From contig JADFSR010000007.1 of the NCBI GenBank assembly GCA_022560615.1, positions 92,046-156,045 of the forward strand: a stretch of 64,000 nt of DNA, written 5' to 3'. Shown piece after piece: positions 18,586 to 26,288 of the stretch. The stretch is from Gemmatimonadota bacterium. Its GTDB lineage: Bacteria; Gemmatimonadota; Gemmatimonadetes; Longimicrobiales; Gaopeijiaceae. The notes under the pieces were generated by a model. The model was not told the DNA's origin and ran no database searches. It saw nothing but the letters and a program-made list of their open reading frames with translations. Position numbers and translations under genes: made by a program. The stretch's first letter is position 1; each line of letters opens with the position of its first letter.

Positions 18586-19803
18586 ATGTTGAGAACCACC
18601 CCGTTCCATTCGCGTACGGCACGCCTGATCCAGGCGCAGAATTGGCGCCGCTGGTCGGGGTATCTCGCGGCGAGCTCGTACGAGCTCCACCACGACCGCG
18701 AGTACTGGGCGATCCGTAATTCGGCCGCGCTGATCGACGTCTCGCCGCTCTACAAGTACCGGATCGAGGGGCCGGACGCCGAGCGACTTCTGGACCGCGT
18801 CGTGACCCGCGACGTCACCAAATGCAAGCTGCATCAGGTGCTCTATACACCCTGGTGTGACGAGGACGGAAAGGTGATGGACGACGGCACGCTGGCTCGG
18901 CTCGCCGACGACTCGTTCCGGCTCACTTCGGCCGAACCGAACCTGCGCTGGCTGCAGGACAATGCCCTCGGTATGCACGTCTCGATTCGGGACATCTCGG
19001 ACGATCTGGCCGCGCTGGCGCTCCAGGGTCCCAACGCCCGTCGGATTCTGCACGACGCCGCGAATGGAGTGGCGGATGACCTGCGCTTCTTCCGACTCAC
19101 GAAAGGTGAGATCGGGGGTGTGCCCGTCGAGATCACGCGAACCGGGTACACAGGTGACCTCGGCTACGAGATCTGGACCGAGCCCGCCAACGCGGAAGCG
19201 CTCTGGGATGGGCTGATCGAGGCAGGGGACGCGCATCGCATTCTCCCCGCGGGCATGCTCGCGCTCGACATCGCCCGCGTCGAGGCGGGCCTGGTTCTGA
19301 TCGGCGTCGACTACGTGCCCGCGCATCGCGCGATCATCGAGGACCGGAAGTCGTCTCCCTTCGAGCTGGGACTCGGCTGGACGGTCAAGCTCGACAAAGC
19401 GGGGTTCGTCGGACGCGCTGCGCTGATCGCCGAGAAGGAGCGGGGGCCCGAGTGGGAGTTCCGGGGGCTCGACGTCAGTTGGGATTCTCTCGAAGCGCTG
19501 TACGGAGAGGTCGGCCTTCCGCCCCAGCTTCCCTCCGAGGGCTGGCGGACGAGCGTTCCGGTCTATAGCGGCAGCACGCAGGTCGGGTACGCCACGAGCG
19601 GTTGCTGGTCCCCACTGCTCAAGAAGTACATCGCGCTCGCGCACATTCAGACCAGGTACGCCGGCGTCGGCACCGACCTGCACATGGAGGTCACCGTCGA
19701 GCACTACCGGAAGAAGGCGATGGCTCGGGTGGTCGAGTCACAGTTCTTCAACCCGGAGCGGAAACGCGGCACCCCGAAGGTGGGAGGGGAGGTGTCAGGA
19801 TGA
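18586..19803 (+). CDS. GcvT-like aminomethyltransferase (dimethylglycine/sarcosine demethylase type)
   Basis: The 405-residue protein is one whole GcvT/YgfZ-fold folate enzyme: the N-terminal DVSPLYKYRIEGPDAERLLDR, the middle LALQGPNARRIL, TRTGYTGDLGYEIW, and a late GMLALDIARVEAGL with the folate-binding Asp/Glu region. It lacks the FAD domain found fused in dimethylglycine dehydrogenases. Members move one-carbon units to tetrahydrofolate, and stand-alone copies next to Rieske genes usually act in betaine or methylamine demethylation. ATG 18586 gives the normal N-terminus. The stop overlaps the next start (ATGA), so it is coupled to the PYROXD2-like gene. Confidence 0.87.
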   Translation: MLRTTPFHSRTARLIQAQNWRRWSGYLAASSYELHHDREYWAIRNSAALIDVSPLYKYRIEGPDAERLLDRVVTRDVTKCKLHQVLYTPWCDEDGKVMDDGTLARLADDSFRLTSAEPNLRWLQDNALGMHVSIRDISDDLAALALQGPNARRILHDAANGVADDLRFFRLTKGEIGGVPVEITRTGYTGDLGYEIWTEPANAEALWDGLIEAGDAHRILPAGMLALDIARVEAGLVLIGVDYVPAHRAIIEDRKSSPFELGLGWTVKLDKAGFVGRAALIAEKERGPEWEFRGLDVSWDSLEALYGEVGLPPQLPSEGWRTSVPVYSGSTQVGYATSGCWSPLLKKYIALAHIQTRYAGVGTDLHMEVTVEHYRKKAMARVVESQFFNPERKRGTPKVGGEVSG

Positions 19804-21386
19804 GCGCGAGCCGGTACGACGCGATCATCGTCGGGGGTGGTCACAACGGCTTGGTCACCGCGGCCTACCTCGCGCGGGCGGGCAAGAAGGTGCTGGTGTT
19901 GGAGAAGCGGCACGTGCTCGGGGGCGCCGCGGTCACGGAGGAGATCTATCCGGGGTTCAAGTACTCGGTGTGCTCCTATGTGGTGAGCCTGCTGCGACCC
20001 GAGATCATCCGTGACCTCGAGTTGCCGAAGCACGGGCTGCGGATATTGCCGCTCGAGAGCACCTTCACGCCGCTTCCGAACGACGACTATCTCGTGCGTT
20101 GGGGGGATCACGATCTGACGCGGCGGGAGATCTACCGGCACTCTGCGCGGGACGCCGACGCGTACGACGACTTCGGCAAGCTGATGTATCAGCTCGCGGT
20201 GGCGGTGAAGCCGATCCTCGCCATGGTACCCCCCGATCCGACGTCGATGAGTCCCAAGGACCTCATGGGATTCCTCAGGCTCGGGAAGCACTTCCGGGGC
20301 CTCGGCCACGAGCAGTTCCACGTGCTGTACAAACTCATGACCATGAGCTCGGCGGACTATCTGGACGAGTGGTTCGAGACCGAGGCGTTGAAAGCGACGA
20401 TGTCGTCGAGTGGGATCATCGGCACCTTCCTCGGGCCGCGGTCACCCGGCACCGCGTACGTGCTCCTCCACCACTACATGGGTGAGATCGACGGAGCGAT
20501 GCGCGCCTGGGGCTTCCCCAAGGGTGGGACCGGTGCCGTGAGCGAGTCGATCGCGAGCGCGGCTCGATCGCACGGCGCGGAGATCATCACCGAAGCCGGG
20601 GTCGCTCACGTCACGGTGAAGAACGGTAAGGCGACGGGTGTCGTTCTGGACGACGGTAGGGAGTATGCCACCTCTGTCGTAGTCTCGGCCCTGGACCCGA
20701 AGCGCACGTTCCTGGGCCTAGTCGACGCGAGACACCTGCCCGACGACTTCGTTCGCGACATCGAGCGCTTCAAGATTCGCGGCTCTTCCGGCAAAGTGAA
20801 CCTGTCGCTCAGCGAGCTCCCGAACTTCACGTGCAAGCCGGGCGTGGGCCCGCTGCACAAGGGCGCGATCTCGATCAGCCCGAGCGTCGACTATCTGGAG
20901 CGCGCGTACGACGAGGCCAAGTACGGTGACTTCTCCAGCCGTCCGTACATGGACATCATCATCCCCTCCATGATCGACGCTGGCATGGCGCCTCCGGGCA
21001 AGCACGTCATGTCGATCTTCGTGCAGTACGCGCCGTCGGATCTGCGCGGCGGTTGGGACGAGACCAAGCGTGAGGCATTCGGAGACGCGGTCGTCGACAC
21101 GCTCGCCCAGTACGCCCCCAACCTCCCGGACGCGATTCTGCACCGGCAGGTGCTGACGCCCTGGGACATCGATCGGGACATGGGGCTCACGGACGGCAAT
21201 ATCTTTCACGGCGAGCTCTCGCTGCATCAGCTCTTTTGCATGCGGCCCACGGTCGGGTACGCCGACTACACCACCCCGCTGCGGGGCTATTACCAGGCCG
21301 GCTCCGGGACCCACCCCGGCGGAGGAGTAACGGGGGCCTCCGGGCGCTTGGCCGCGCTCAAGATTCTGAAGGACGCACCCCGATGA
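19800..21386 (+). CDS. PYROXD2-like/phytoene-dehydrogenase-type FAD oxidoreductase, copy 1
   Basis: The 528-residue flavoprotein has an N-terminal ADP-binding fingerprint IIVGGGHNGLVTAAYLARAG and VLEKR, then GGAAVTEEIYPGFKYS, and a C-terminal FAD motif GSGTHPGGGVTGASGR. It matches the family of human PYROXD2 and carotenoid-desaturase relatives; the bacterial substrate is unknown. It begins inside the stop of the GcvT-like gene and ends inside the start of its paralogue, so the three genes form one translationally coupled unit. The place beside a Rieske oxygenase and GcvT suggests oxidation of an N-methyl or related small molecule, but this is inference. Confidence 0.87.
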   Translation: MSASRYDAIIVGGGHNGLVTAAYLARAGKKVLVLEKRHVLGGAAVTEEIYPGFKYSVCSYVVSLLRPEIIRDLELPKHGLRILPLESTFTPLPNDDYLVRWGDHDLTRREIYRHSARDADAYDDFGKLMYQLAVAVKPILAMVPPDPTSMSPKDLMGFLRLGKHFRGLGHEQFHVLYKLMTMSSADYLDEWFETEALKATMSSSGIIGTFLGPRSPGTAYVLLHHYMGEIDGAMRAWGFPKGGTGAVSESIASAARSHGAEIITEAGVAHVTVKNGKATGVVLDDGREYATSVVVSALDPKRTFLGLVDARHLPDDFVRDIERFKIRGSSGKVNLSLSELPNFTCKPGVGPLHKGAISISPSVDYLERAYDEAKYGDFSSRPYMDIIIPSMIDAGMAPPGKHVMSIFVQYAPSDLRGGWDETKREAFGDAVVDTLAQYAPNLPDAILHRQVLTPWDIDRDMGLTDGNIFHGELSLHQLFCMRPTVGYADYTTPLRGYYQAGSGTHPGGGVTGASGRLAALKILKDAPR

Positions 21387-22960
21387 GCGTCTCTTACGAC
21401 ACCGTCGTCATCGGGGCGGGGCACAACGGCCTCGTCACGGCCGCGTACCTGGCGAGGGCTGGTCACAAAGTGCTCGTGCTGGAGCAGCGCGACGTGGTCG
21501 GGGGCGCCGCCTCGACCGAAGAGGTATTCCCGGGCTTCAAGGTCGACACGGGCGCTCACCGGATCGGCGGACTCAGTACCGCGGTCGTGAGCGATCTGGG
21601 ATTGGCCCGCCACGGGCTCGAGCTGCTCGACGCGGACGCCAGCGCGTTCGTTCCCGTGGTCGATGGAACGCCGCTCACGCTCTGGCGCGACTCCCGCAGG
21701 ACGGCCGAGGCGATCCGGGAGATCTCGACCGCGGATGCCGACGCGTGGCTCCCGTTCACCGAGCTGATAGGGAAGGCTGCCGGCTTCCTGGAAGCGGCGT
21801 GGACGTCGACTCCACCGGATGTGACCGGTAACGACCTCGGGGACCTGATCGCCTCGGCGAAGCTCGGGATGAAGCTGCGCAAGCTCGGCAAGAGGGACAT
21901 GGTCGAGGTCATGCGGATTCTGCCGATGTCCGTGTACGAGCTGCTCGGGGACTGGTTCGAGAGCGACCTCGTGAAGGGAGCCGTGGCCGCGTCCGCCGTG
22001 AGTGGCCTCTGCCAGGGTCCGATGGCTGGCGGGACCGTGTACACGCTGCTGCATCATCACGTCGGCGCGGGCGTGGGGGTCATCCGTCCGACACGGCGCG
22101 TGAGGGGCGGAATCGGGCGACTGAGTGAAGCGCTCGTGGCTGCTTGCGAGGAGTCAGGGGCAGAGGTTCGGACGGGCACAGCCGTCGAGCGCATCATCGT
22201 CGAGGGTGGACAGGCTGTGGGCGTGGTCGTCGGCGGCGCGGAAATTCGTGCCCTGCGTATCGTCTCGAGCGCCGATCCGCGTCGCACGTTCTTCGAGCTC
22301 TTGGAGCCCAGTGAGATGGCGCCGGAGTTCGCTCGCAAGGTGAGCAACATCCGCTACCGAGGCGTGTGCGCCAAGGTGCATCTCGCGCTGAGCGGTTTGC
22401 CGGACTTCACGTGCCAGCCCGGCGCGGGGGACCACCTGAAGGGTGTGGTTTCTATCAGCCCGAGCCTGGAGTACCTCGAGCGGGCATATGATGCGGCCAA
22501 GTACGGCCGCGTCTCGGAGCGTCCGTATCTCGAAGTATCGATCCCGTCGCTGTCGGATCCCAGCGTGGCGCCGGACGGGAAGCACCTCGTGTCGATCGTC
22601 TTCCAGTACGCCCCGTATGCGCTGCGGGAAGGCGCGTGGGACGCCGCGGCCGGCGCGAAGCTCGGCGACCTGGCGGTAGAAACGCTTGCTGAGTATGCCC
22701 CCAACTTGCACTCGCTCGTCGAGGCGCGGCATGTCATGACGCCGCTGGACCTCGAGCGGGCGTTCGGGCTGTCCGAGGGCAACATCTACCACGGTGAGAT
22801 GACACTGGACCAACTGCTCTTCATGCGTCCGGTGCCAGGTGCCTCCCGGTACCGCGCGCCGATTGCGCGGCTCTACCTGTGTGGGGCCGGCACGCACCCG
22901 GGTGGTGGGGTGACCGGAGTGCCGGGATTCAACGCGGCTCGGGAGATCCTGAAGGACTGA
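21383..22960 (+). CDS. PYROXD2-like FAD oxidoreductase, copy 2
   Basis: The 525-residue product is a diverged paralogue of the preceding gene. It shares TVVIGAGHNGLVTAAYLARAG, VLEQRDVVGGAASTEEVFPGF, a central PDFTCQPGAG segment matching copy 1's PNFTCKPGVG, SISPSLEYLERAYDAAKYG and the C-terminal GAGTHPGGGVTGVPG. The two may form a heteromer or act on successive substrates. ATG 21383 overlaps the upstream TGA. Right after its stop the sequence changes character and mobile-element remnants begin, so the operon probably ends here. Confidence 0.87.
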   Translation: MSVSYDTVVIGAGHNGLVTAAYLARAGHKVLVLEQRDVVGGAASTEEVFPGFKVDTGAHRIGGLSTAVVSDLGLARHGLELLDADASAFVPVVDGTPLTLWRDSRRTAEAIREISTADADAWLPFTELIGKAAGFLEAAWTSTPPDVTGNDLGDLIASAKLGMKLRKLGKRDMVEVMRILPMSVYELLGDWFESDLVKGAVAASAVSGLCQGPMAGGTVYTLLHHHVGAGVGVIRPTRRVRGGIGRLSEALVAACEESGAEVRTGTAVERIIVEGGQAVGVVVGGAEIRALRIVSSADPRRTFFELLEPSEMAPEFARKVSNIRYRGVCAKVHLALSGLPDFTCQPGAGDHLKGVVSISPSLEYLERAYDAAKYGRVSERPYLEVSIPSLSDPSVAPDGKHLVSIVFQYAPYALREGAWDAAAGAKLGDLAVETLAEYAPNLHSLVEARHVMTPLDLERAFGLSEGNIYHGEMTLDQLLFMRPVPGASRYRAPIARLYLCGAGTHPGGGVTGVPGFNAAREILKD

Positions 22961-23035
22961 TCAGACGCGGTGCATTGGCTCCAGGCTTGGGTCGGCCGGT
23001 CAAGACGCTCACGGAGCTGCGCGAGTGGAAGGCTC

Positions 23036-23248
23036 ATGAAAGCGCCGGCCGCTCAAGTTCACGCAACGTTCCTCGCCCAGGCCGTGCACCTCGAGTTGCC
23101 CCACAGACCCCCGCCCATCTCGCCCGCGCGCGGCCCCCCGCAGGGAGACTTCCTCCTCGACCAGACCCCGGCCTTCGATCCCGCCGAGGCCGAGCCCATC
23201 CCAGAATTCAGCTTCGACCAGTCGCTGCCCGACGAGTTCGAAGACTGA
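23036..23248 (+). pseudogene. C-terminal remnant of an IS91-like transposase
   Basis: The frame ends with ELPHRPPPISPARGPP followed by an acidic, Phe-Asp-Gln-rich tail (DFLLDQTPAFDP, FSFDQSLPDEFED). From memory, IS91-family transposases end in a Pro-rich APPIAPARxPP tail after their zinc ribbon, and this stretch fits that end only. The zinc ribbon and the rolling-circle tyrosine domain are absent: the frame upstream of about 23064 has no recognisable transposase sequence and runs back to the flavoprotein stop. It is therefore a 3'-end fragment. The 150-bp repeat starting 40 bp downstream would be the element's non-coding terminus. Confidence 0.55.
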
Positions 23249-23287
23249 GGGTCTCCCCCCGCTGTCCTCCCGGACATGCTGAGCCCT

Positions 23288-23437
23288 TCGGCCACCTCGA
23301 CCTGCCCGTCTCAACATCCCCTCGTCCCGATCCGCTTTCCGAGCGTCTCCCACTCCTCGCGCCGCGACGGCGATCGGCCGCGCCCCGCGCCCCTCTCTCC
23401 GTGTCCCATCCCGCAACACGACCTACCGTGACTCCCC
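23288..23437 (+). repeat. 150-bp dispersed repeat, copy 1 (probable IS91-type 3' terminus)
   Basis: This stretch is roughly 90% identical to 28515-28664 in the same orientation, with one or two single-base indels. Conserved blocks include TCGGCCACCTCGACC, ACATCCCCTCGTCCC, CGATCGGCCGCGCCCCGC and CTCTCTCCGTGTCCCATCC. Similarity stops just after ACTCCC in both copies. Because copy 1 follows a transposase C-terminal fragment, the repeat is best read as the element's 3' end, where the rolling-circle origin would lie. Confidence 0.75.
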
Positions 23438-23622
23438 ACCCGAAAGCGCGGTAGAAATGCCTTCTATGGGCCTGGCGGCGACGCCGGAGCCCGGAGGCTG
23501 GCGGCCCTATTTTTAGGCAGCTGCTCCGCCAGCTAACGAATCGTGTAGCCGAGGCATCCAGAGTTCGAGTGATCACGGCGAACACACGTCGTCGTCGCAC
23601 AAAAACGCGAGGAGTCCGATTC

Positions 23623-24654
23623 ATGTACATGCGTCCCGTCCGTTTCCTTCGAGCCGCGGTCCCGCTGGCGCTCCCGCTTGCGTTCTGGGCGTCACCCATC
23701 AGCGGGCAGGACAACGAGTTCGACATCGATATCGCGCGCGTGGGAGTCGGCTCGAGGTTCGAGCCGTTTCGTGTTACTGAAACCGAGCCGCTGCAGGACG
23801 CGATCTCCGCAAAGAAGCTGCAGGGTGACACCCGCGTACTCGTCATGGACCACCCAGCTGGGCTGCTCGCCTTTCTCACCGATCAGATGGTGTATCACCA
23901 CGTGGCCCAGGGGGAGACCAACGGTGAGCCATGGATGGTGTCCTTCTGAGTGGTTTGTAACACAGGGGTCGGTCTGACTCCCACGGTTGACGGCAAGGTT
24001 CACCACTTCAGGACTCGCGGCATCTTCAACGGCCTCTCGATGCTCGCCGACGAGGAAACGGAGACCATTTGGAACCACATCACGGGCAGGGCGGTCTACG
24101 GCCCTCTCAAGGGGTCCGTGCTTCCCGTGTTCAATCTCCTGCACATGACGGCTAAGCAGGCACTGGACCGGTATCCCGGCTTGTCCGTCGCCATCTCGGA
24201 CCGTCCAGTCCGGGGGCGAAGGGGCATGTTCGCGCCGATCGCCGACCGGATCCCCTTCCTGCGGGACGGCTTCAGGAGCACGATCGTGAAGGAAGACACT
24301 CGTCTTCCTACGATGGATATCGGACTCGGAATCTGGACCGATTCAGAGCAACGGTTCTATCCGATGGAGGTCGTCCAAGCGGGCGGTGGCGCCATCGTCG
24401 ATGTCTTCGACGGCAAGCGTCTGGTCGTCTACGTGGAGCCCGGAACGTATGGTCTGGACGCCTTCTTCACGGAGGAGCAGACGGCCTCCACCGATGGCTC
24501 CCTCGTCACAGTCGGCCAGCATCTGGTTCTCGAGAGCGGAGTGCTCCGAGACTCGAGCGGCGAGCGAATCGAGATCGAGCGGCCGCTTCAGCTGTTCTCG
24601 CGGTGGTACGGATTCGCTCTGACGTTCCCCGAAACCACGATCTACGGACGCTAG
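23623..24654 (+). CDS. DUF3179-domain exported protein with in-frame UGA: candidate selenoprotein
   Basis: Read through one TGA (23947-23949) this is a 343-residue protein with a Sec signal (cleavage near ISGQ). GAGGAG lies 8 nt before ATG 23623. The DUF3179 core reads GEPWMVSF-U-VVCNTGVG, then FNGLSMLADEETETIWNHITG and GPLKGSVLP. Ordinary members have CxxC at this place; here UGA is residue 109 and Cys112 follows, giving UxxC. The 234 codons after the UGA are open and conserved in type to a normal C-terminus, so there is one lesion and it falls on the redox Cys. A SECIS-like hairpin follows. If UGA is a plain stop, the gene is a pseudogene truncated at residue 108. The biochemical role of DUF3179 is unknown; thiol/selenol redox chemistry in the envelope is inferred. 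Confidence 0.72.
23957..23991 (+). promoter_or_regulatory. SECIS-like hairpin downstream of the UGA
   Basis: The upper stem GGGGTC (23965-23970) pairs with GACTCCC (23976-23982) with one bulged T at 23979; the apical loop is GGTCT (23971-23975). A 3x3 internal loop (ACA/ACG) leads to a lower stem of four pairs (TAAC with GTTG). The loop begins 21 nt after the UGA and starts with two G. As I recall the bacterial model, the loop should lie about 16-37 nt from the UGA with a G in its first two positions. The loop sequence equals that of E. coli fdhF as I remember it. The bulge lies on the 3' strand here, unlike the bulged U of fdhF. Confidence 0.6.
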
Positions 24655-24950
24655 CACACGATTGCGTATAAACTGTGTGCGTCTTGAGGTCCGGGTGGGG
24701 TAGCGGACCGGACCTGGGCTACTGCCGGATTCAGGATCTCGGTTCCGCGATGTAGGATCGTCCGCCTTGTGCTGCGGTTTGCTACAAGAGTATTCATCCC
24801 TGGTTGATGCCGCCTTCGACACTCACCGATATGATCCATCGGTGCGTCGACCCGACCTGATGGGCTTGAGCGAGGCAGTTCCGAGTTCCGAGCGCTTGCC
24901 CACCCGCTGGGCGGTACGACTCGCAGGCATTTTCATGGACGTTCCGCGCA
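24655..24950. other. Gene-poor gap with remnants
   Basis: I see no gene here. A reading frame from 24767 ends in a peptide RLAGIFMDVPRMFGR without family resemblance, and the region leads into the decayed membrane-protein fragment that follows. Confidence 0.35.
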
Positions 24951-25290
24951 TGTTCGGTAGAACAGGGTCAGGCCACCCTCGACGCGGCGCAGCTTCCCGT
25001 GGGGTGGACCGCGGAGGAGCGGACCCGCGTCAGGATCAAGTGCATGCTTCCCTTCGGCGCCTCGTGCCCCGCCGGGAACTTGTGGCAACTTCTGATGCGC
25101 CTCACCGGCTGGTTGATCACGGGTTTGGCGGTCTCCTTGGGCGCCCCCTTCTGGTTCGACCTGCTACAGCGGTTCGTCAGCCTCCGCGGCGCAGGTAGAG
25201 GTCCGCGGGTGCAGCCGCAGACGGGGCGCGCGCGCACGGCCTCCTCCGGTGTGAGCGCCACGGCCGGAGCCGCTGACGAGGACACGGCCT
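24951..25290 (+). pseudogene. C-terminal remnant of a hypothetical membrane protein
   Basis: The readable segment is QATLDAAQLPVGWTAEERT, then LMRLTGWLITGLAVSLGAPFWFDLL and QRFVSLRGAGRGP. The LGAPFWFDLL-x-LRGAG ending is the familiar C-terminus of a family of hypothetical bacterial proteins with several membrane segments. The N-terminal two thirds of such a protein are not present in any frame upstream, and there is no start with a ribosome site. I therefore read it as a 3' fragment left after deletion. It lies inside the decayed stretch between the two 150-bp repeats. Confidence 0.5.
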
Positions 25291-25319
25291 ACAGAGGGTC
25301 CGATCCGCCTGCTCCGTGT

Positions 25320-25420
25320 TTCAGGGTCGACATCGATATCGCACCGGTGGGACTGATGGCTCCCTCGTCACGGTCGGCGAGGATCTTCTGTTGGCGCCTG
25401 CGGCTACCCCACCCAGGCCG
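25320..25420 (+). pseudogene. Internally deleted second copy of the DUF3179 gene
   Basis: The bases around 25325-25350 repeat the start of the mature DUF3179 protein (CGACATCGATATCGC, as at 23722; DIDIA.VG). About 20 bp later GATGGCTCCCTCGTCAC and GTCGG repeat a segment that lies at 24497 near the 3' end of the intact gene (TDGSLVTVG). Some 750 bp that separate these two motifs in the full gene are missing. It looks like a tandem duplicate from which the middle, including the UGA and the CxxC region, has been deleted. It runs into the 3' end of the convergent LamG gene. Confidence 0.5.
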
Positions 25421-26288
25421 GATCGGCGGAGTCCGTGGCTGGCTGAGCCCCGCGGTATCCGTGGTTGGCCGCGGGTGAGCGGTCGTAGACCGTCTGGCCC
25501 TCTCCTTCATTGAGGCTCCAATAGCCCTGTAGGCCATCCGAGCTGACATCGACGCCCGTCTCGTGAACCGCCTGGATCTCCGCGGGTGAAAGGCTCCTCG
25601 ACCACATGGCGGGGTCCTCGATCTCACCTGGGAAAAACCAGATCGGCGGCTCTTTGCCGCCGGGCGGCAGCGGTCCGATCTGGCCGTGCGTCGCCCCCAG
25701 GCTCAGGAACTGTCGGTTGTTGGACGATGGGGTACCGGTTCCTTCACAGCGGGCGCGCTCCGCGCCGTCCACGTAGAAGACCAGAGTGCCGCCCGCGTCT
25801 CGAGTGAGGGCCACATGGTGCCATGCGCCGTCAGCCACGAACATGTCGTCCGACTCGCAAACCCCCTGCCGTACACAGTCGTTGTTCGGGTAGCAGTAGT
25901 TGTCCTCGTTGGACGCCTCGAGCATGACCTCCAATGAACCCGTCCGTCCCACATACATCTGCCAGCTCAAGTTGAAAGAGTTGTCGTCCTCACCTCTCGC
26001 GATGACCGCCGCTCGCGCGCTCGGAGTCGTCAGCCGTATCCGGGCGGCGATGGTAAACACCTCGGTCGGGAACGAGGCATTCCATGGAACGAGGACGCGG
26101 TCGTCCACGCCGTCGAACATCAAGTGGAAGTCCTGTCCGGATTCCGGTGGCGGATCGCCGGGGTCGAAGTCTGAGGTCGTGTCATCATCGTCGATCACGG
26201 GTTCCATGGCGTCCTGCGCTCCGCAGGCGCCGACAGTCCCGAGCATCAATGCGATCACCCATCTACGAATTCGGCGCGGCTCTGGCAT
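25404..26288 (-). CDS. LamG-domain (concanavalin-like) lipoprotein
   Basis: The 294-residue product starts MPEPRRIRRWVIALMLG and has a lipobox-like VGAC, followed by an acidic linker (IDDDDTTSDFDPGD). The LamG/laminin-G3 fold is seen from FDGVDDRVLVPWNASFP through AWHHVALTRDAGGTLVFYVDG to FFPGEIEDPAMWSRSLSPAEI. It ends GYWSLNEGEGQTVYDRS. Four Cys near the middle may form disulphides. The start ATG at 26288 overlaps the stop of the multicopper oxidase gene by one to three bases, so the pair is an operon. It probably binds carbohydrate or another surface ligand for its partner. Confidence 0.82.
   Translation of the reverse strand: MPEPRRIRRWVIALMLGTVGACGAQDAMEPVIDDDDTTSDFDPGDPPPESGQDFHLMFDGVDDRVLVPWNASFPTEVFTIAARIRLTTPSARAAVIARGEDDNSFNLSWQMYVGRTGSLEVMLEASNEDNYCYPNNDCVRQGVCESDDMFVADGAWHHVALTRDAGGTLVFYVDGAERARCEGTGTPSSNNRQFLSLGATHGQIGPLPPGGKEPPIWFFPGEIEDPAMWSRSLSPAEIQAVHETGVDVSSDGLQGYWSLNEGEGQTVYDRSPAANHGYRGAQPATDSADPAWVG

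Noticed and set aside
23950..24654. Treating the part after the TGA as an independent gene starting GTG
   Set aside because: There is no ribosome site before 23950, no signal peptide, and the product would begin inside the DUF3179 motif; read-through is the simpler explanation.
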